A DNA stretch of 64,000 bases from Seminavis robusta. Its lineage: Eukaryota; Bacillariophyta; Bacillariophyceae; Naviculales; Naviculaceae. Under the pieces are notes generated by a model. That model saw only the letters and a list, made by a program, of their open reading frames with translations, did no database searches and had not been told where the DNA came from. The stretch covers positions 1 through 64,000 of the forward strand of contig CAICTM010000400.1 of the NCBI GenBank assembly GCA_903772945.1. Direction: 5' to 3'. Made by a program: the position numbers and the translations under genes. Below are positions 1 through 9,449 of this stretch, piece after piece (the first letter of the stretch is position 1; every line of letters starts with the position of its first letter).

Positions 1-436
1 CCACCTTGGTCTTGTTTTCCACAACTCTGTGCTGATTGACACAGAGGCAGCAGATCCAGATGTAGGTTCTTTTTGGATTGAGGTTGTTCTGTAGGAAGAA
101 GTCTGTTAAAGTATCCACAATTTCTCCAATCGAATAATTCCATGAATAACTGAGCATTTGAGTTGCCTCTCCGACATGGTCCTCACCTTGTAGAGAGTGG
201 ACGTAGGCAGCACCCATTTTCCCATCAATTGGGCAGATTGTGCTGGCACTCTTTCTTCGAATAACACCTGGAGGACCTTGGAGATTTTCAATGTCATATA
301 TTTTGGAGTCTCGTGAAAGTGTACTGGTTTTGCACACCTCGTTTCTCAGAAAGATGTGTTCCAAATGATGCACACTTACACCCAGGTGCTGTTTGGAGCT
401 GGTATCATTGCATGCGCTCTCATTGACATAACTCAT
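1..436 (-). CDS. Conserved protein of unknown function, N-terminal part only (runs off the left edge)
   Basis: The minus strand is open from an ATG at 436-434 to position 1 without a stop, giving 145 codons of a longer protein. The N-terminus reads MSYVNESACNDTSS, and a TAA lies upstream in the same frame with no other ATG between, so this start is likely. The best block is around residues 80-145: GAAYVHSLQGEDHVGEATQ, then LSYSWNYSIGEIVDTL, then TYIWICCLCVNQHRVVE. From memory, this GEDHVG / LSY-W-Y-IG / WICCLCVNQHR pattern recurs in uncharacterised proteins of diatoms and dinoflagellates, often many per genome. The spacing of W, C and H looks like a folded domain, but I cannot name an activity. 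No signal peptide is visible. The C-terminal part and any introns lie outside the window. Confidence 0.7.
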   Translation of the reverse strand, partial: MSYVNESACNDTSSKQHLGVSVHHLEHIFLRNEVCKTSTLSRDSKIYDIENLQGPPGVIRRKSASTICPIDGKMGAAYVHSLQGEDHVGEATQMLSYSWNYSIGEIVDTLTDFFLQNNLNPKRTYIWICCLCVNQHRVVENKTKV

Positions 437-2030
437 CTGTTTATAGTGCTTTATTGTTCTTTTTGCGACGGATGGCTTGAGGTGGCTAGCTATACAGTCA
501 ACGCTCGCTTATATTTATAATCTTGTATTTATTCGCTCTATAATATTTAAGAATACTCCAGTTCCCACATTTTTAACTCTAACCCTATTTTAGTACTAGA
601 GCACGTACAATTCTACGGGAATAGTTAGGGTTAGGGATAAAATCAATATTTATTCTCGCTGTTATATTTACTGAATTCCTGAATCCCCCCCAGTATATAT
701 ATCTGAATGTTGACTGTAGAAAATCTAACTTGGCATAGATCGAATTCGTTCTCGAGATAGTGCTGGTACGTGTTGAGTCAAAACCACTCTGGAACTCCGA
801 ATCCACGTTAAAGCCTACCCAACTGAGCGCCCGTTGCGTTGCTGGTATTCGAAATCGTAGCAGTTGCCGATTTTGCTTTGGTTGACACTTCTGCTGCAAC
901 AGCAGTTGCAAGTTTCGATTGATGATATGGAGTACTCTAGCTAGCTAGAGCCTGGCTAGCCATGTATGTTTTCTTGATACGACACCGTCGAGCTGCGGTT
1001 TTGATATGGATGTATGCTGGTACTGCACTCGCGGCGAGTGCAGGATCTTTCGTTGCGGGATTAGCCAGCGAGGCTAACGAGACGACGCCCAAGATCCCAA
1101 GCAAGAACCTCTTGCCCTCCTCTCCAGTTCCAGCAATGTTTGACAGACTGAAGTAGCTTCGTAGTACATGTACGGTACTTCGATGGCTAATGCTATATCG
1201 GCATCTAGACTAATCCTCTTCTCAAGTATCTAGAGTGGATATCCGTTTTGAGGGCGCCCGTGGTTCCTCATTAGTTAGAGCCTAGCTAGAAACGCCCCTA
1301 CTAGCTAGCTCTCCGTACCACTGTGGTACGGTAGCATTGAGTGACCATGCTACGGTATGGTTGGAGCCCGAATGGATGGGTGCTGCAGATTAGAATCGAA
1401 TCATACGTGTTGTCGAAAGCACTACGTATAGCTCGCTAGCTAGGTGACTCATCGTCATCGGTTTAGTCGTCTCGGTAGGCAGATCCTTTTGGGTGTAGGT
1501 GTACATTCGTAACCAAGCAACCAAGCCCGAATGAGGAGATCTTTTCAGATCAGATCGTCCCAGGCAGGATCTTGATGGAGCTATGCGGTCCTCTGTGCAA
1601 ATAGCAGCCAATACCAACTTCCGTAGCTAGCTAGCTAGAAGTGGTGGGGATACATAGTTTGTCACCATGGTAAGTCTTATCCGATCAAATATTTCTCTGT
1701 TCCAGTGAAGACAAGCTTCCCAAAAGCATCGACCACAACCATCCCAAAAACTCTTTTTGGATGGTTCGTAACACGAACTACATCGAGTCGATCAAGTCAA
1801 TTTGTGAAGTGTCGTCCGGCTTGGAGGGTCTTGTTTAGAGCATTGGTTCCGAATCGACGCACGATTGACAGCTCCTTGCCGAGTGGACGGAAAAATCTTT
1901 AGAGCCAGCGCGCCTTGATGATTTTGAAAAGGAGACAACAAAGAGACAACTAACTGGAACAACAAAGAGCAGCAAGAAACGAGAAAAGCCAACAGCTCAC
2001 GTCGATTGAGTGGTTGTATAGCACAGCAAG
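437..2030. other. Intergenic region, no supported gene
   Basis: AT-rich to mixed DNA with many CTAG palindromes, for example the CTAGCTAGCTAG run near 1627-1638. A small open frame at 962-1156 (+) encodes 64 residues with one hydrophobic stretch, but no family or context supports it. Two telomere-like motifs in opposite orientation lie at 579-586 and 625-636. The last part is presumably the promoter and 5' leader of the gene starting at 2031. Confidence 0.5.
579..636. repeat. Short interstitial telomere-like motifs
   Basis: CTAACCCT at 579-586 is followed 38 bases later by TTAGGGTTAGGG at 625-636, so the two motifs face each other. TTAGGG is the usual stramenopile telomere unit. Two and a half units may be chance or the scar of a repaired break. 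Confidence 0.35.
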
Positions 2031-5000
2031 ATGTATCGAGTGATGAGTAGTGGCTCTTACGCGTCCTATGAGTCTCATCAAGACCATACTACTACTAGTA
2101 GTGGTAGACTTGACGCGAGCAAGTTTGGGTCTTTGTTGGATCAAGCAGAGGAAGAGAGTGAAGTCTTGTACTATTCCAATTCCAGTCCTGGCAATCAAGA
2201 TCAAGATGACAATCAAGATGAGACTGAAGATGAGAGCGTCCAGAGTCGATCCCAACTCTCTTTGTATTTAGAAGAAACCAAGAGGAGACACCAACAAAAA
2301 ATGACGGCTGATTCATCCATTTCCACTGGAATTCACTCGGCTTCTACTATTGCCGACAGTGCTAGTAGTTCAGAGGACACTCATAGCAGCAACAGCAACA
2401 GCGACAGCGACGATCTCTCCACTTGCGCTCATCCAGGCGTCGAAGCATTCCAACCATCACACCAACACCATCAAAACCCTCATTCACAAGAAACACAAAA
2501 TTTTTGTGACGAGTCCCGGGACATGCAGACGCGCGAGCAGACCGACCCATTTCCTGCCACTCCTTTGTCCACACCCAATCAACTTGTCCCCGTCTGCACA
2601 AACAACACCCAATCTACCGATACAACAGAAAGTTGCACATCCTCCAGCAATACACCACAAGAATACTACTACTATCATCATCGTCATCACCACTATCAAG
2701 AGACTCCACCCCATACACGACAACTAGCACCAGATCAAGACTATGAGGATCAGTATGATCACACGGAATACCTGGCTTACCCCACGTTTCAGGAACAGGA
2801 AACACCGTTAGACAATCAGAGCTATCAAGAACATGATTGGCCAGATCAGCATCAAGCAGAACTATGTTATCATTCGGATGCAGATGAGGGGTCTTATGCT
2901 TATGCTCCAGCTGATGATTGTCACGAAGATTACCAGGAAACTCCCTTTGATGAAGCACCGTCCGTGGCTCCGTCTCACCAAAGTGTGGCTTCACCATGTC
3001 ATGATAGCGTGGCTTGTTCATCTCACAGTGCAGAGATTGCAGACGAAGAGTCTGCTACCGAAGAACACGACCCTGTTGCCAGGGAACTATTCCCACAACA
3101 CGACTACGAAAACCAAGCTGAAGAATCAGAAGGAGAGGCAAACGTCGAACCTGACCAAGAAACGGATTCACCATGCATCCATTCCAGTGATGATACAACT
3201 CCAGCAGAATGTGACTCAATTTATTGCCAAACCAATAATGATGATGATGAGAATGATGATGAGGAGGAGGAGGATGGAGCTGCCACTGCTGTGGATCATC
3301 CTTCGACAGAAACTAGCAGTGTCACATCCACTCCTACTACGGATGACCACAACTCTGATTCACCCGCTCACAGTAGTGATCATGAGGAAGTAGACCACCC
3401 ACCACCACTACCACCACAAGTACAGCGCTGCCACACACCCGATCCAAGTGATCTGACGATGGAACACGACCAATCCTGGTGGGAAGAGTGGGACGAAGAG
3501 ATTCAACGACAAATGCCTTCCATCAACGCACTGGCGTCTCTATCAGCGGATGGGCAAGATATGATGAACCTGACGCAGCTGCAACACTATCTAGAGGGTG
3601 TAGCCGGAGAGGATCCCATTCTACAAGGAATTGCCGTTGCCTTTTACAAGGGACTCACGTTGCAACAAGAACGACACGATGCCAAAATACAGGACCTGCA
3701 GGAACAACACAAACAACAGCTCGCCATGCTACGGCAACAACATCAACCAAGCAACAACAACAACACCACTAGTCCCAGCAGTCCCACTCGAACCGAAGCC
3801 TTGAGGAGACGATGGCGGAGCAAAACGAGTCGAAGTGTCGACTTTACAAGACCAGCTCCTCTAGTAGGAGACAACGATCGTGATCATGATACATTCACTG
3901 TGGCAACCGTACTCAGTACCATGAGTTGCCGTGAACTTAGCATGGAACGATACCGCGCTCGAATACTGAGACAAATGAATGCCGGATTGGAAGCCGATGC
4001 CGTCACCAAGACGCAGCAACAACCACCTCCAGAAAGTAACAAGGAAGCTCCACAGCAAAACAGCGAGGAAATTCAACGGTTGCTCGATGATCTGCAACAA
4101 GCCGAACGTCGTCAAAAGAAACTAGAACAGCAGCTCAAACAGGCCGGAGTGGTCCTGGCCGAAGACATTCCCTACCAAGAAGCAAAGGATCAAGTCGCCA
4201 GAATATCCAAGCGCATGAACGAGATTGGCGACTCGGGAGTAGAGCACGACGACCCCGTCATGCAAAAGTCCCTCCGGGAGGAATACTATCGACTCGAAAA
4301 GGATATGGAACGCTACATTGCCGCACTCATGCTCACGGATGAATTCATGCAAGAACAACAGCAAGCTGAAGATGACTGGGAGGCGTCACAGGTACAAGAG
4401 AATCAGCACGCGTTGCAACAGATTCGACGACACATGCCCGTCATGGTCCGCATGATGGCGCGAAAGCAACTCGAAGAGGAGGGAATCCCACCGGCCATGA
4501 TCAAAAAGTTTCAACGAACCAACGTCCTCCTTTTGCTGCGACGTGATCCCAAGGCAATTGCACGGTGGCATCCATCCAACTTGGAATCCCTTCGCGTATC
4601 GGGTATGACGTTGACCGAGCGGCGGGCTCTGCATCATCACTTGTTGCCGGCAGTCGCAATTTGGACGGGACGTCAAGGGGCGTCGTCGTCGGATGCACTC
4701 AATGAACGCAAGTTGACTTGGTGGCAAACGATGCGATCCAACTTGAAGGAATCGTTGGTACGATATGAACGCCATGTGCAGGAAGCAGATGATGGGGTTG
4801 CCGGTCATCGATGCAACTTGATTGGCAAACAATGTCCTGTGCGAGCCAATGAGGCCATGGACTATAGTGGTGATTTGGGCTTTCCAGCGGATGATGTCTA
4901 CGAGGAAAGTACACCTGTTGCTAAAGCAGAAACCACGGACGGGTCAAACTCTGATCCAGCACAGTCATCATCAACGAAAGACGACAAGATCGCCAAGGAT

Positions 5001-5699
5001 CGATTGGAACAACTTCGTGAACACTACAAGAGTGATCCAAAGAGAATTCAACAGGTCTCGCGTGCCCTTCAGGTCTGTGAGGCTATGGATACTGCCATGG
5101 CCCGAATCGACACGCAGCTGGAGGAATGGATCATCAAACAACTCCAGCCATCCCAAACTGACTCCTCCGAGGGACAGGTGGATGGTGCGCTTGAGTTTCT
5201 TGCGGAGCTACGAAGCAGTCTTTCTTCTTGGCTATTGAGAGACTCTGTATGCATTGTGGAAATTGGTCTTTCGGAAGAATTGGGCAAGGCTGCAAGAGAT
5301 TACTTGGGAGGTGCGAGAGAAAACATTCTCTGTGGGGAGCTATCACCGGACCATGTTCGATTGAAACATCTTGCTCTGCTTGTCGAGAAACAGCTCCATG
5401 AACTCCATCTGCGCAATGATGTATTTGTTTCTTCGTCTCCGGGCGCTTCCCTCCCGCTTGAAACACGGGAACGGAAATCTCGTACGGAGATTATGGCCGA
5501 GCTCAGGAGACGAGAAGGCTCTGGTCAGAACGGCGGGAAAGTGTCAAACTGCAATAGAACCAGCCTACCAAGTCCTGGCCCCATTGCCAAGGACAGCACC
5601 CCACGACGAAAGCCAACCAACCATGCAAGCAAGCCAAAGAAAGGTCCGGCACCCAACGCGCTGTTGGCAGCCATTAGTGCACGTCGAGGAGCCAACTGA
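2031..5699 (+). CDS. Large disordered acidic protein with a coiled-coil C-terminal half, unknown function
   Basis: A single open frame of 1,222 residues with no intron needed. Residues 1-480 are low complexity: rich in Ser, Asp, Glu, Gln and His, with runs such as YYYYHHRHHHYQ and a long Asp/Glu stretch near residues 400-425. From about residue 490 the sequence is more ordered, and residues 540-580 and 680-830 are charged and Gln-rich, as in coiled coils (QQAERRQKKLEQQLKQ). The C-terminal 120 residues are basic and Ser/Pro-rich. There is no signal peptide or membrane segment, so a cytoplasmic or nuclear scaffold role is possible. I recognise no catalytic domain. Starting at 2031 gives MYRVMSSGS; the second ATG five codons on is equally possible. 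The length and codon regularity of the frame argue for a real gene. Confidence 0.75.
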   Translation: MYRVMSSGSYASYESHQDHTTTSSGRLDASKFGSLLDQAEEESEVLYYSNSSPGNQDQDDNQDETEDESVQSRSQLSLYLEETKRRHQQKMTADSSISTGIHSASTIADSASSSEDTHSSNSNSDSDDLSTCAHPGVEAFQPSHQHHQNPHSQETQNFCDESRDMQTREQTDPFPATPLSTPNQLVPVCTNNTQSTDTTESCTSSSNTPQEYYYYHHRHHHYQETPPHTRQLAPDQDYEDQYDHTEYLAYPTFQEQETPLDNQSYQEHDWPDQHQAELCYHSDADEGSYAYAPADDCHEDYQETPFDEAPSVAPSHQSVASPCHDSVACSSHSAEIADEESATEEHDPVARELFPQHDYENQAEESEGEANVEPDQETDSPCIHSSDDTTPAECDSIYCQTNNDDDENDDEEEEDGAATAVDHPSTETSSVTSTPTTDDHNSDSPAHSSDHEEVDHPPPLPPQVQRCHTPDPSDLTMEHDQSWWEEWDEEIQRQMPSINALASLSADGQDMMNLTQLQHYLEGVAGEDPILQGIAVAFYKGLTLQQERHDAKIQDLQEQHKQQLAMLRQQHQPSNNNNTTSPSSPTRTEALRRRWRSKTSRSVDFTRPAPLVGDNDRDHDTFTVATVLSTMSCRELSMERYRARILRQMNAGLEADAVTKTQQQPPPESNKEAPQQNSEEIQRLLDDLQQAERRQKKLEQQLKQAGVVLAEDIPYQEAKDQVARISKRMNEIGDSGVEHDDPVMQKSLREEYYRLEKDMERYIAALMLTDEFMQEQQQAEDDWEASQVQENQHALQQIRRHMPVMVRMMARKQLEEEGIPPAMIKKFQRTNVLLLLRRDPKAIARWHPSNLESLRVSGMTLTERRALHHHLLPAVAIWTGRQGASSSDALNERKLTWWQTMRSNLKESLVRYERHVQEADDGVAGHRCNLIGKQCPVRANEAMDYSGDLGFPADDVYEESTPVAKAETTDGSNSDPAQSSSTKDDKIAKDRLEQLREHYKSDPKRIQQVSRALQVCEAMDTAMARIDTQLEEWIIKQLQPSQTDSSEGQVDGALEFLAELRSSLSSWLLRDSVCIVEIGLSEELGKAARDYLGGARENILCGELSPDHVRLKHLALLVEKQLHELHLRNDVFVSSSPGASLPLETRERKSRTEIMAELRRREGSGQNGGKVSNCNRTSLPSPGPIAKDSTPRRKPTNHASKPKKGPAPNALLAAISARRGAN

Positions 5700-6172
5700 T
5701 CTCTGCTCGATCAAGCTCGCTAGCTATAGCAATAAAATGTTAGTATTTTCTATGTTGCTACTGACTGATAAACAGCCTGAGAAATGTGTTGGTTATTAGG
5801 ACCTTTCAGTAGTCTTTCCGGATTCCCAATTCGAGACCAATGATGGTCTTTGTAGCGATTCCGGCACCCTCGACTCAGGAGTGCGCACCCTCGACTCAGT
5901 GGTCACTCAAGGCTGCGGTGACAATTGCGGTGGCCAATCTAGTCCTGTTGCTTCTCTCTGAGCATGTTTTAGAGTTGCTTCTAGCTAGCTAGTGGCTCCT
6001 TGCACAGCAAAATCGACACAGATTTGATATTCATTACAGTATGTATTTGATTATGCTATAGCAGGCCTGTCCCGGAGCAGGGTTGCGTGGGCTGTATTGC
6101 TCGTGCCCCACATCACCCTGCCCACCCCCAACTTTGATTGTTTCCCAGCTCGATTGCTAGCTAGCTAGTTTG
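5700..6172. other. Convergent intergenic region with a GC-rich stem-loop
   Basis: This gap separates the 3' ends of two genes that point at each other. It holds CTAG palindromes, a repeated phrase CACCCTCGACTCAG near 5868-5900, and one strong inverted repeat at 6077-6121. I see no coding frame. Confidence 0.5.
6077..6121. other. GC-rich imperfect stem-loop between convergent genes
   Basis: GCAGGGT at 6077-6083 pairs with ACCCTGC at 6115-6121, and an inner GTGGGC / GCCCCAC pairing extends the stem around a loop of about 12 bases. Its place between two converging 3' ends would suit transcript end formation or a structured 3' UTR. No RNA family is recognised. Confidence 0.3.
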
Positions 6173-8426
6173 TTAGTTATGCCAGCTGTCTGCCTCCAGA
6201 CATGTTTTGGAGGATCCCCCTGCCTCAAACATGTCTTCCAGGCTTTTCGATTGTCCATGGCTTTCCTCGTCCTCATCCTCAAACTCCTCCAGAACCTTGT
6301 GCTGTGATATTTGCGAGATGGGTTCGTCCACTTCCGTGAACGCTTCAGAGACGCAGCTACTGTGAAAGAGGGGACTCACGGGCATGCTGAGCGACATGTT
6401 CATGGACATGTTTCGCAACACTCGTTCGCTCTGTTGATAGAATTCGGAGGCAATTTCGGCGGATTCCTTTTCGTGTTCCTGAAAGGCTTTGATGGCGGTT
6501 TGGATGAGTTCTCCCTCCTTGTTGTCTCGTCGTCCACAATGCACCCGACTAATGAGATTTCCAAAGACGAGCACGAGCACGACAAAGTCATTCATCCAGA
6601 TAATGACACTCTTGACAAAGTAACTGGTTTGGGAGTCGAGTCCGACAATGATCAATACGGGGACACCGACCAGGAATATTTGCATGTTGGAAATGACGGC
6701 GAGACTGAGGTAGTTTCCTTCGGAGAATTCTGCGGGAACATGTCGTGCGAGGTATGATTTGTAGCAGGCAAAGCCCATCAAAACGAGATGATAGGCGGCA
6801 ATGATGGATGCAAAGACAACCCAGTGTTGGGACGTGCAATAGCCGTGCTCCTCTTCCATGAACTCATCGTCTTCTGGTTGTTGTTGCGTGAGTGGATCGA
6901 CGATGGACCAAATGGTGAGAATGGCAACATCGACTCCGACAATGCATGCCACGGTAATGTATGTGGACGTGGAGGATATGGTGGTTCGTTTGAGACTTGC
7001 AGCGGCCTTGAAGAGTAGGTAGACACGTCGAATCTTGGCCAACAGCGTTCCAAATGTGATGGAGAACCCAACGCTGTACAACCAAGGCACGGCCATGCTG
7101 TAGTACAAGAATGAAGCAAAGAGAGCAACCAAATCGTGAGAATCGATGACATCCAAAAAGCAACACCTTCGCGATTATAAACGGTACGTACCATCCAGCC
7201 ACGTTTCCTTGATTGTTGTTGTCATTATTGTTGTTATAGTCAGGGTCACGTCCCATTGCCAGAATGGTGGACGTGGATATAAAGCAACCCAGGAGAATCA
7301 GTAGTAGAAAGGGCACTTGTGCGACCTTGACTTTGGGTCGTTTCCGATGTACAATGACCCATAGTCCACAAATGGCAACCGCCACAAAGTTGATTCCGAC
7401 CATGGCATTGGCGGCTTTGCGGAGTTCGTCGGGAATGCCTTCTTCGGCTTCGTCTGCTTGGTACACATACGACGATGACAGGTCTTCTTGTGGATGATAG
7501 TGGTCATGCTGCTGTGGTGTGATATGATGGATAAGAAAGCCTGATTCTCGAATGCTGTAGATCCACTTTCGAAGGTTGGCTTGGAGCGTGGTGTCCAAGC
7601 GTGGATTCATTGGCCAGGCCACATCGTATCGTGGTAAGGTATCTTCCACGGTCAGTAGAAAGTCGTCTTCATACTCGCGGAGAGCCATTTGGTCGTGTAC
7701 CAAGAGATGGCATGTATTGTTTTGAAGGTGTGCAAGGCAATCCTGTGGTCTTGCACATTCCTGGACAATGTGTAGTTGTGGATACTGGGTGAATACCGCA
7801 GCTTGAATGCGGTTGGAAGTAGCTAGGCAAATGGGAGCTTTTAGAGTCTGTGCTTGTAGTAGGGAATTGGGTAGTTCTTGTAGTTCCTGTAGTTGTGCGG
7901 AGGAGGACTTGGAGGAGGAAGGTGTGTGGAGTGAGAGGGAGGCAATGCCAGTAGACAGTAGGGTTGGGGTGAATACGTTCTGGTAGGTTTGGCTGGTAGA
8001 CCAAAAGTCTCCCACAGCCAGATCCAACTGATTGCAATCTTGAAGAGCCATTGGGTTGGCAGTGGTATTGCAATTGGCTGCCAAGTAGCTAAGGGTATCC
8101 GAGTAGACACTGTTGGAGTAGTGGACTGGCTGGAGCGCAAAGGTGAGGGTTACGTTGTCTTCTTGAAGAGCTACCCGTTGGATTTCTCGTAGTAAATCTG
8201 GTAGGAGTCCTTGGTACTCGAACGTTTGTTCTTGGTCGTTGTAGCTGGTATGTGAGGATACGTAAGGAGGGATATCCAATACCAGTCGAGTACGCAGTTC
8301 AATACTACCGGTATTACCCGTGCTACTACCGGTAGCAACACTGCTACTACTGCCATCAGCAGGCACTACTGGTATAGCCATTGCCAGCATCAAAAGAAGC
8401 TGAAGAAAGAATTTTCTAGTAATCAT
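6173..8426 (-). CDS. Class C (GABA-B/glutamate-type) G-protein-coupled receptor-like protein, two exons
   Basis: Exon 1 is 8426-7192 and exon 2 is 7097-6173. The 94-bp intron starts GTACGT and ends in a pyrimidine tract plus TACTACAG. The join gives a Cys codon at the start of TM3 and keeps frame, for 719 residues. Residues 1-24 are a signal peptide (MITRKFFLQLLLMLAMAIPV). Residues 25-335 look like an extracellular type-2 periplasmic-binding fold with several N-glycosylation sites. Seven hydrophobic segments follow: near VAVAICGLWVIV, FLLLILLGCFISTSTIL, PWLYSVGFSITFGTLLAK, TVACIVGVDVAILTIW, FASIIAAYHLVLMGF, NMQIFLVGVPVLIIVG and WMNDFVVLVLVFG. The TM3 pattern C-x-A-x-P-W-L-x(3)-GF-x(2)-TFG-x-L-x-AK-x-RR-V-Y is the class C hallmark. 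The last 110 residues are an acidic cytoplasmic tail. The ligand is unknown. Confidence 0.85.
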
Positions 8427-9449
8427 CTTGGATTGGAACTGAACTCACTATTGACTTTGAATGGAAGGGAAGTGAAGATCTGGAAGTGAAGACTTTGGTC
8501 TGGTTGTTGTTGGTGTTGGAACTCAACGCGTTGCTGCCGGTTTTGTGTTGGTGTTGTTGGCAACACGGTGCTAGCTAGTGAAAGAGTGATGGTCAGGACC
8601 TGGTCATTCAATACCTTCCTTACAAACCAAAAAACAAAAGGCGACGCGTTGATGATGGAGAGCTGAAAAAGTTTTTGGGAACCAAAAATGGTCATCCGAT
8701 AGTAAAAAAGGTGAATCTGTGATCGTGGACATTTGTCATTCACACAGAATTCTCTTGTCAGGGGAAGCTTTCTTAAGAAGGTCAAACATAAAAGGAAAGT
8801 AGTGATTTATACCATATGACTATTGAACATGTTATTTAAATCATTTGTTTCAGTAAGACTTGAAGTCCATTCAAAAATGACCCAAATTCAAATAAAGAGG
8901 ACATTCTGCAGGAAGGTGGATGAGTTCGCTTCCCCAGCTGGATGCACGCCGAGGCTTAAGTGAAAGTATCAGAGTTACGAGTAGCGGGATTGGCTTAGTG
9001 AATCTGTAAATAATATAAAATAGTTACTCCGTTGTACCGGTACACCAAAGACTGGACCGGACTCGACTCGTCTCGTGACGTCACGATTTGGCGGACTGAG
9101 CCTCACAGACGGACAGACCGCAAGGAGTGCTCTTCTTTGATGGTCAACAATCAAGAACCTTGAGTCGCAGCAAGCGCCCTCCATTGTTTTGTTTATCTTC
9201 TAGCTAGAGCTCTTGTATCGTCCTACCGGTAGCCTGGATCAAGACTGCTCTTTTCTAAAGGCAAGCTTTGCATGGATGCAATGACATTGCATTCTAGCTA
9301 GGAAACATACAGAGCTAAGGTACCGTTGCGCGCACTGGAAGAACATTACGAAAGCGTTGAGCACACATCACACTGGTATCTTTTTTACTGCACAGCTCAC
9401 AGCCAAGGCAAGATTGCAAGGATCCAAGCAACAGCCTTCTTCAAGCAAG
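8427..9449. other. Divergent intergenic region between receptor and LRR genes
   Basis: This holds the 5' flanks of the receptor gene (-) and the LRR gene (+). A minus-strand open frame at 8785-8423 has no signal peptide or family match and abuts the receptor start, so I treat it as leader. The region contains ACCGGTAC-type palindromes near 9037 and 9222 and CTAGCTAG motifs. The frame upstream of 9450 (from 9357) lacks a signal peptide and is taken as 5' UTR. Confidence 0.45.

Noticed and set aside
962-1156. 64-residue open frame with a hydrophobic stretch
   Set aside because: Short, no homology pattern and no neighbouring context; could be chance.
6864-7191. Reading the receptor's first exon through to 6864 as a soluble protein
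   Set aside because: Beyond 7191 that frame loses hydrophobic helices and turns into Arg/His-rich sequence, while splicing at GTACGT and TACTACAG restores a class C TM3 signature.
7167-7191. A 25-bp intron in the receptor gene
   Set aside because: A GT...AG pair of 25 bp also keeps a frame, but it is too short for known spliceosomal introns here and would place polar residues at TM3.
8423-8785. Minus-strand open frame upstream of the receptor
   Set aside because: No family, no signal peptide, and it overlaps the receptor start; most likely leader sequence.
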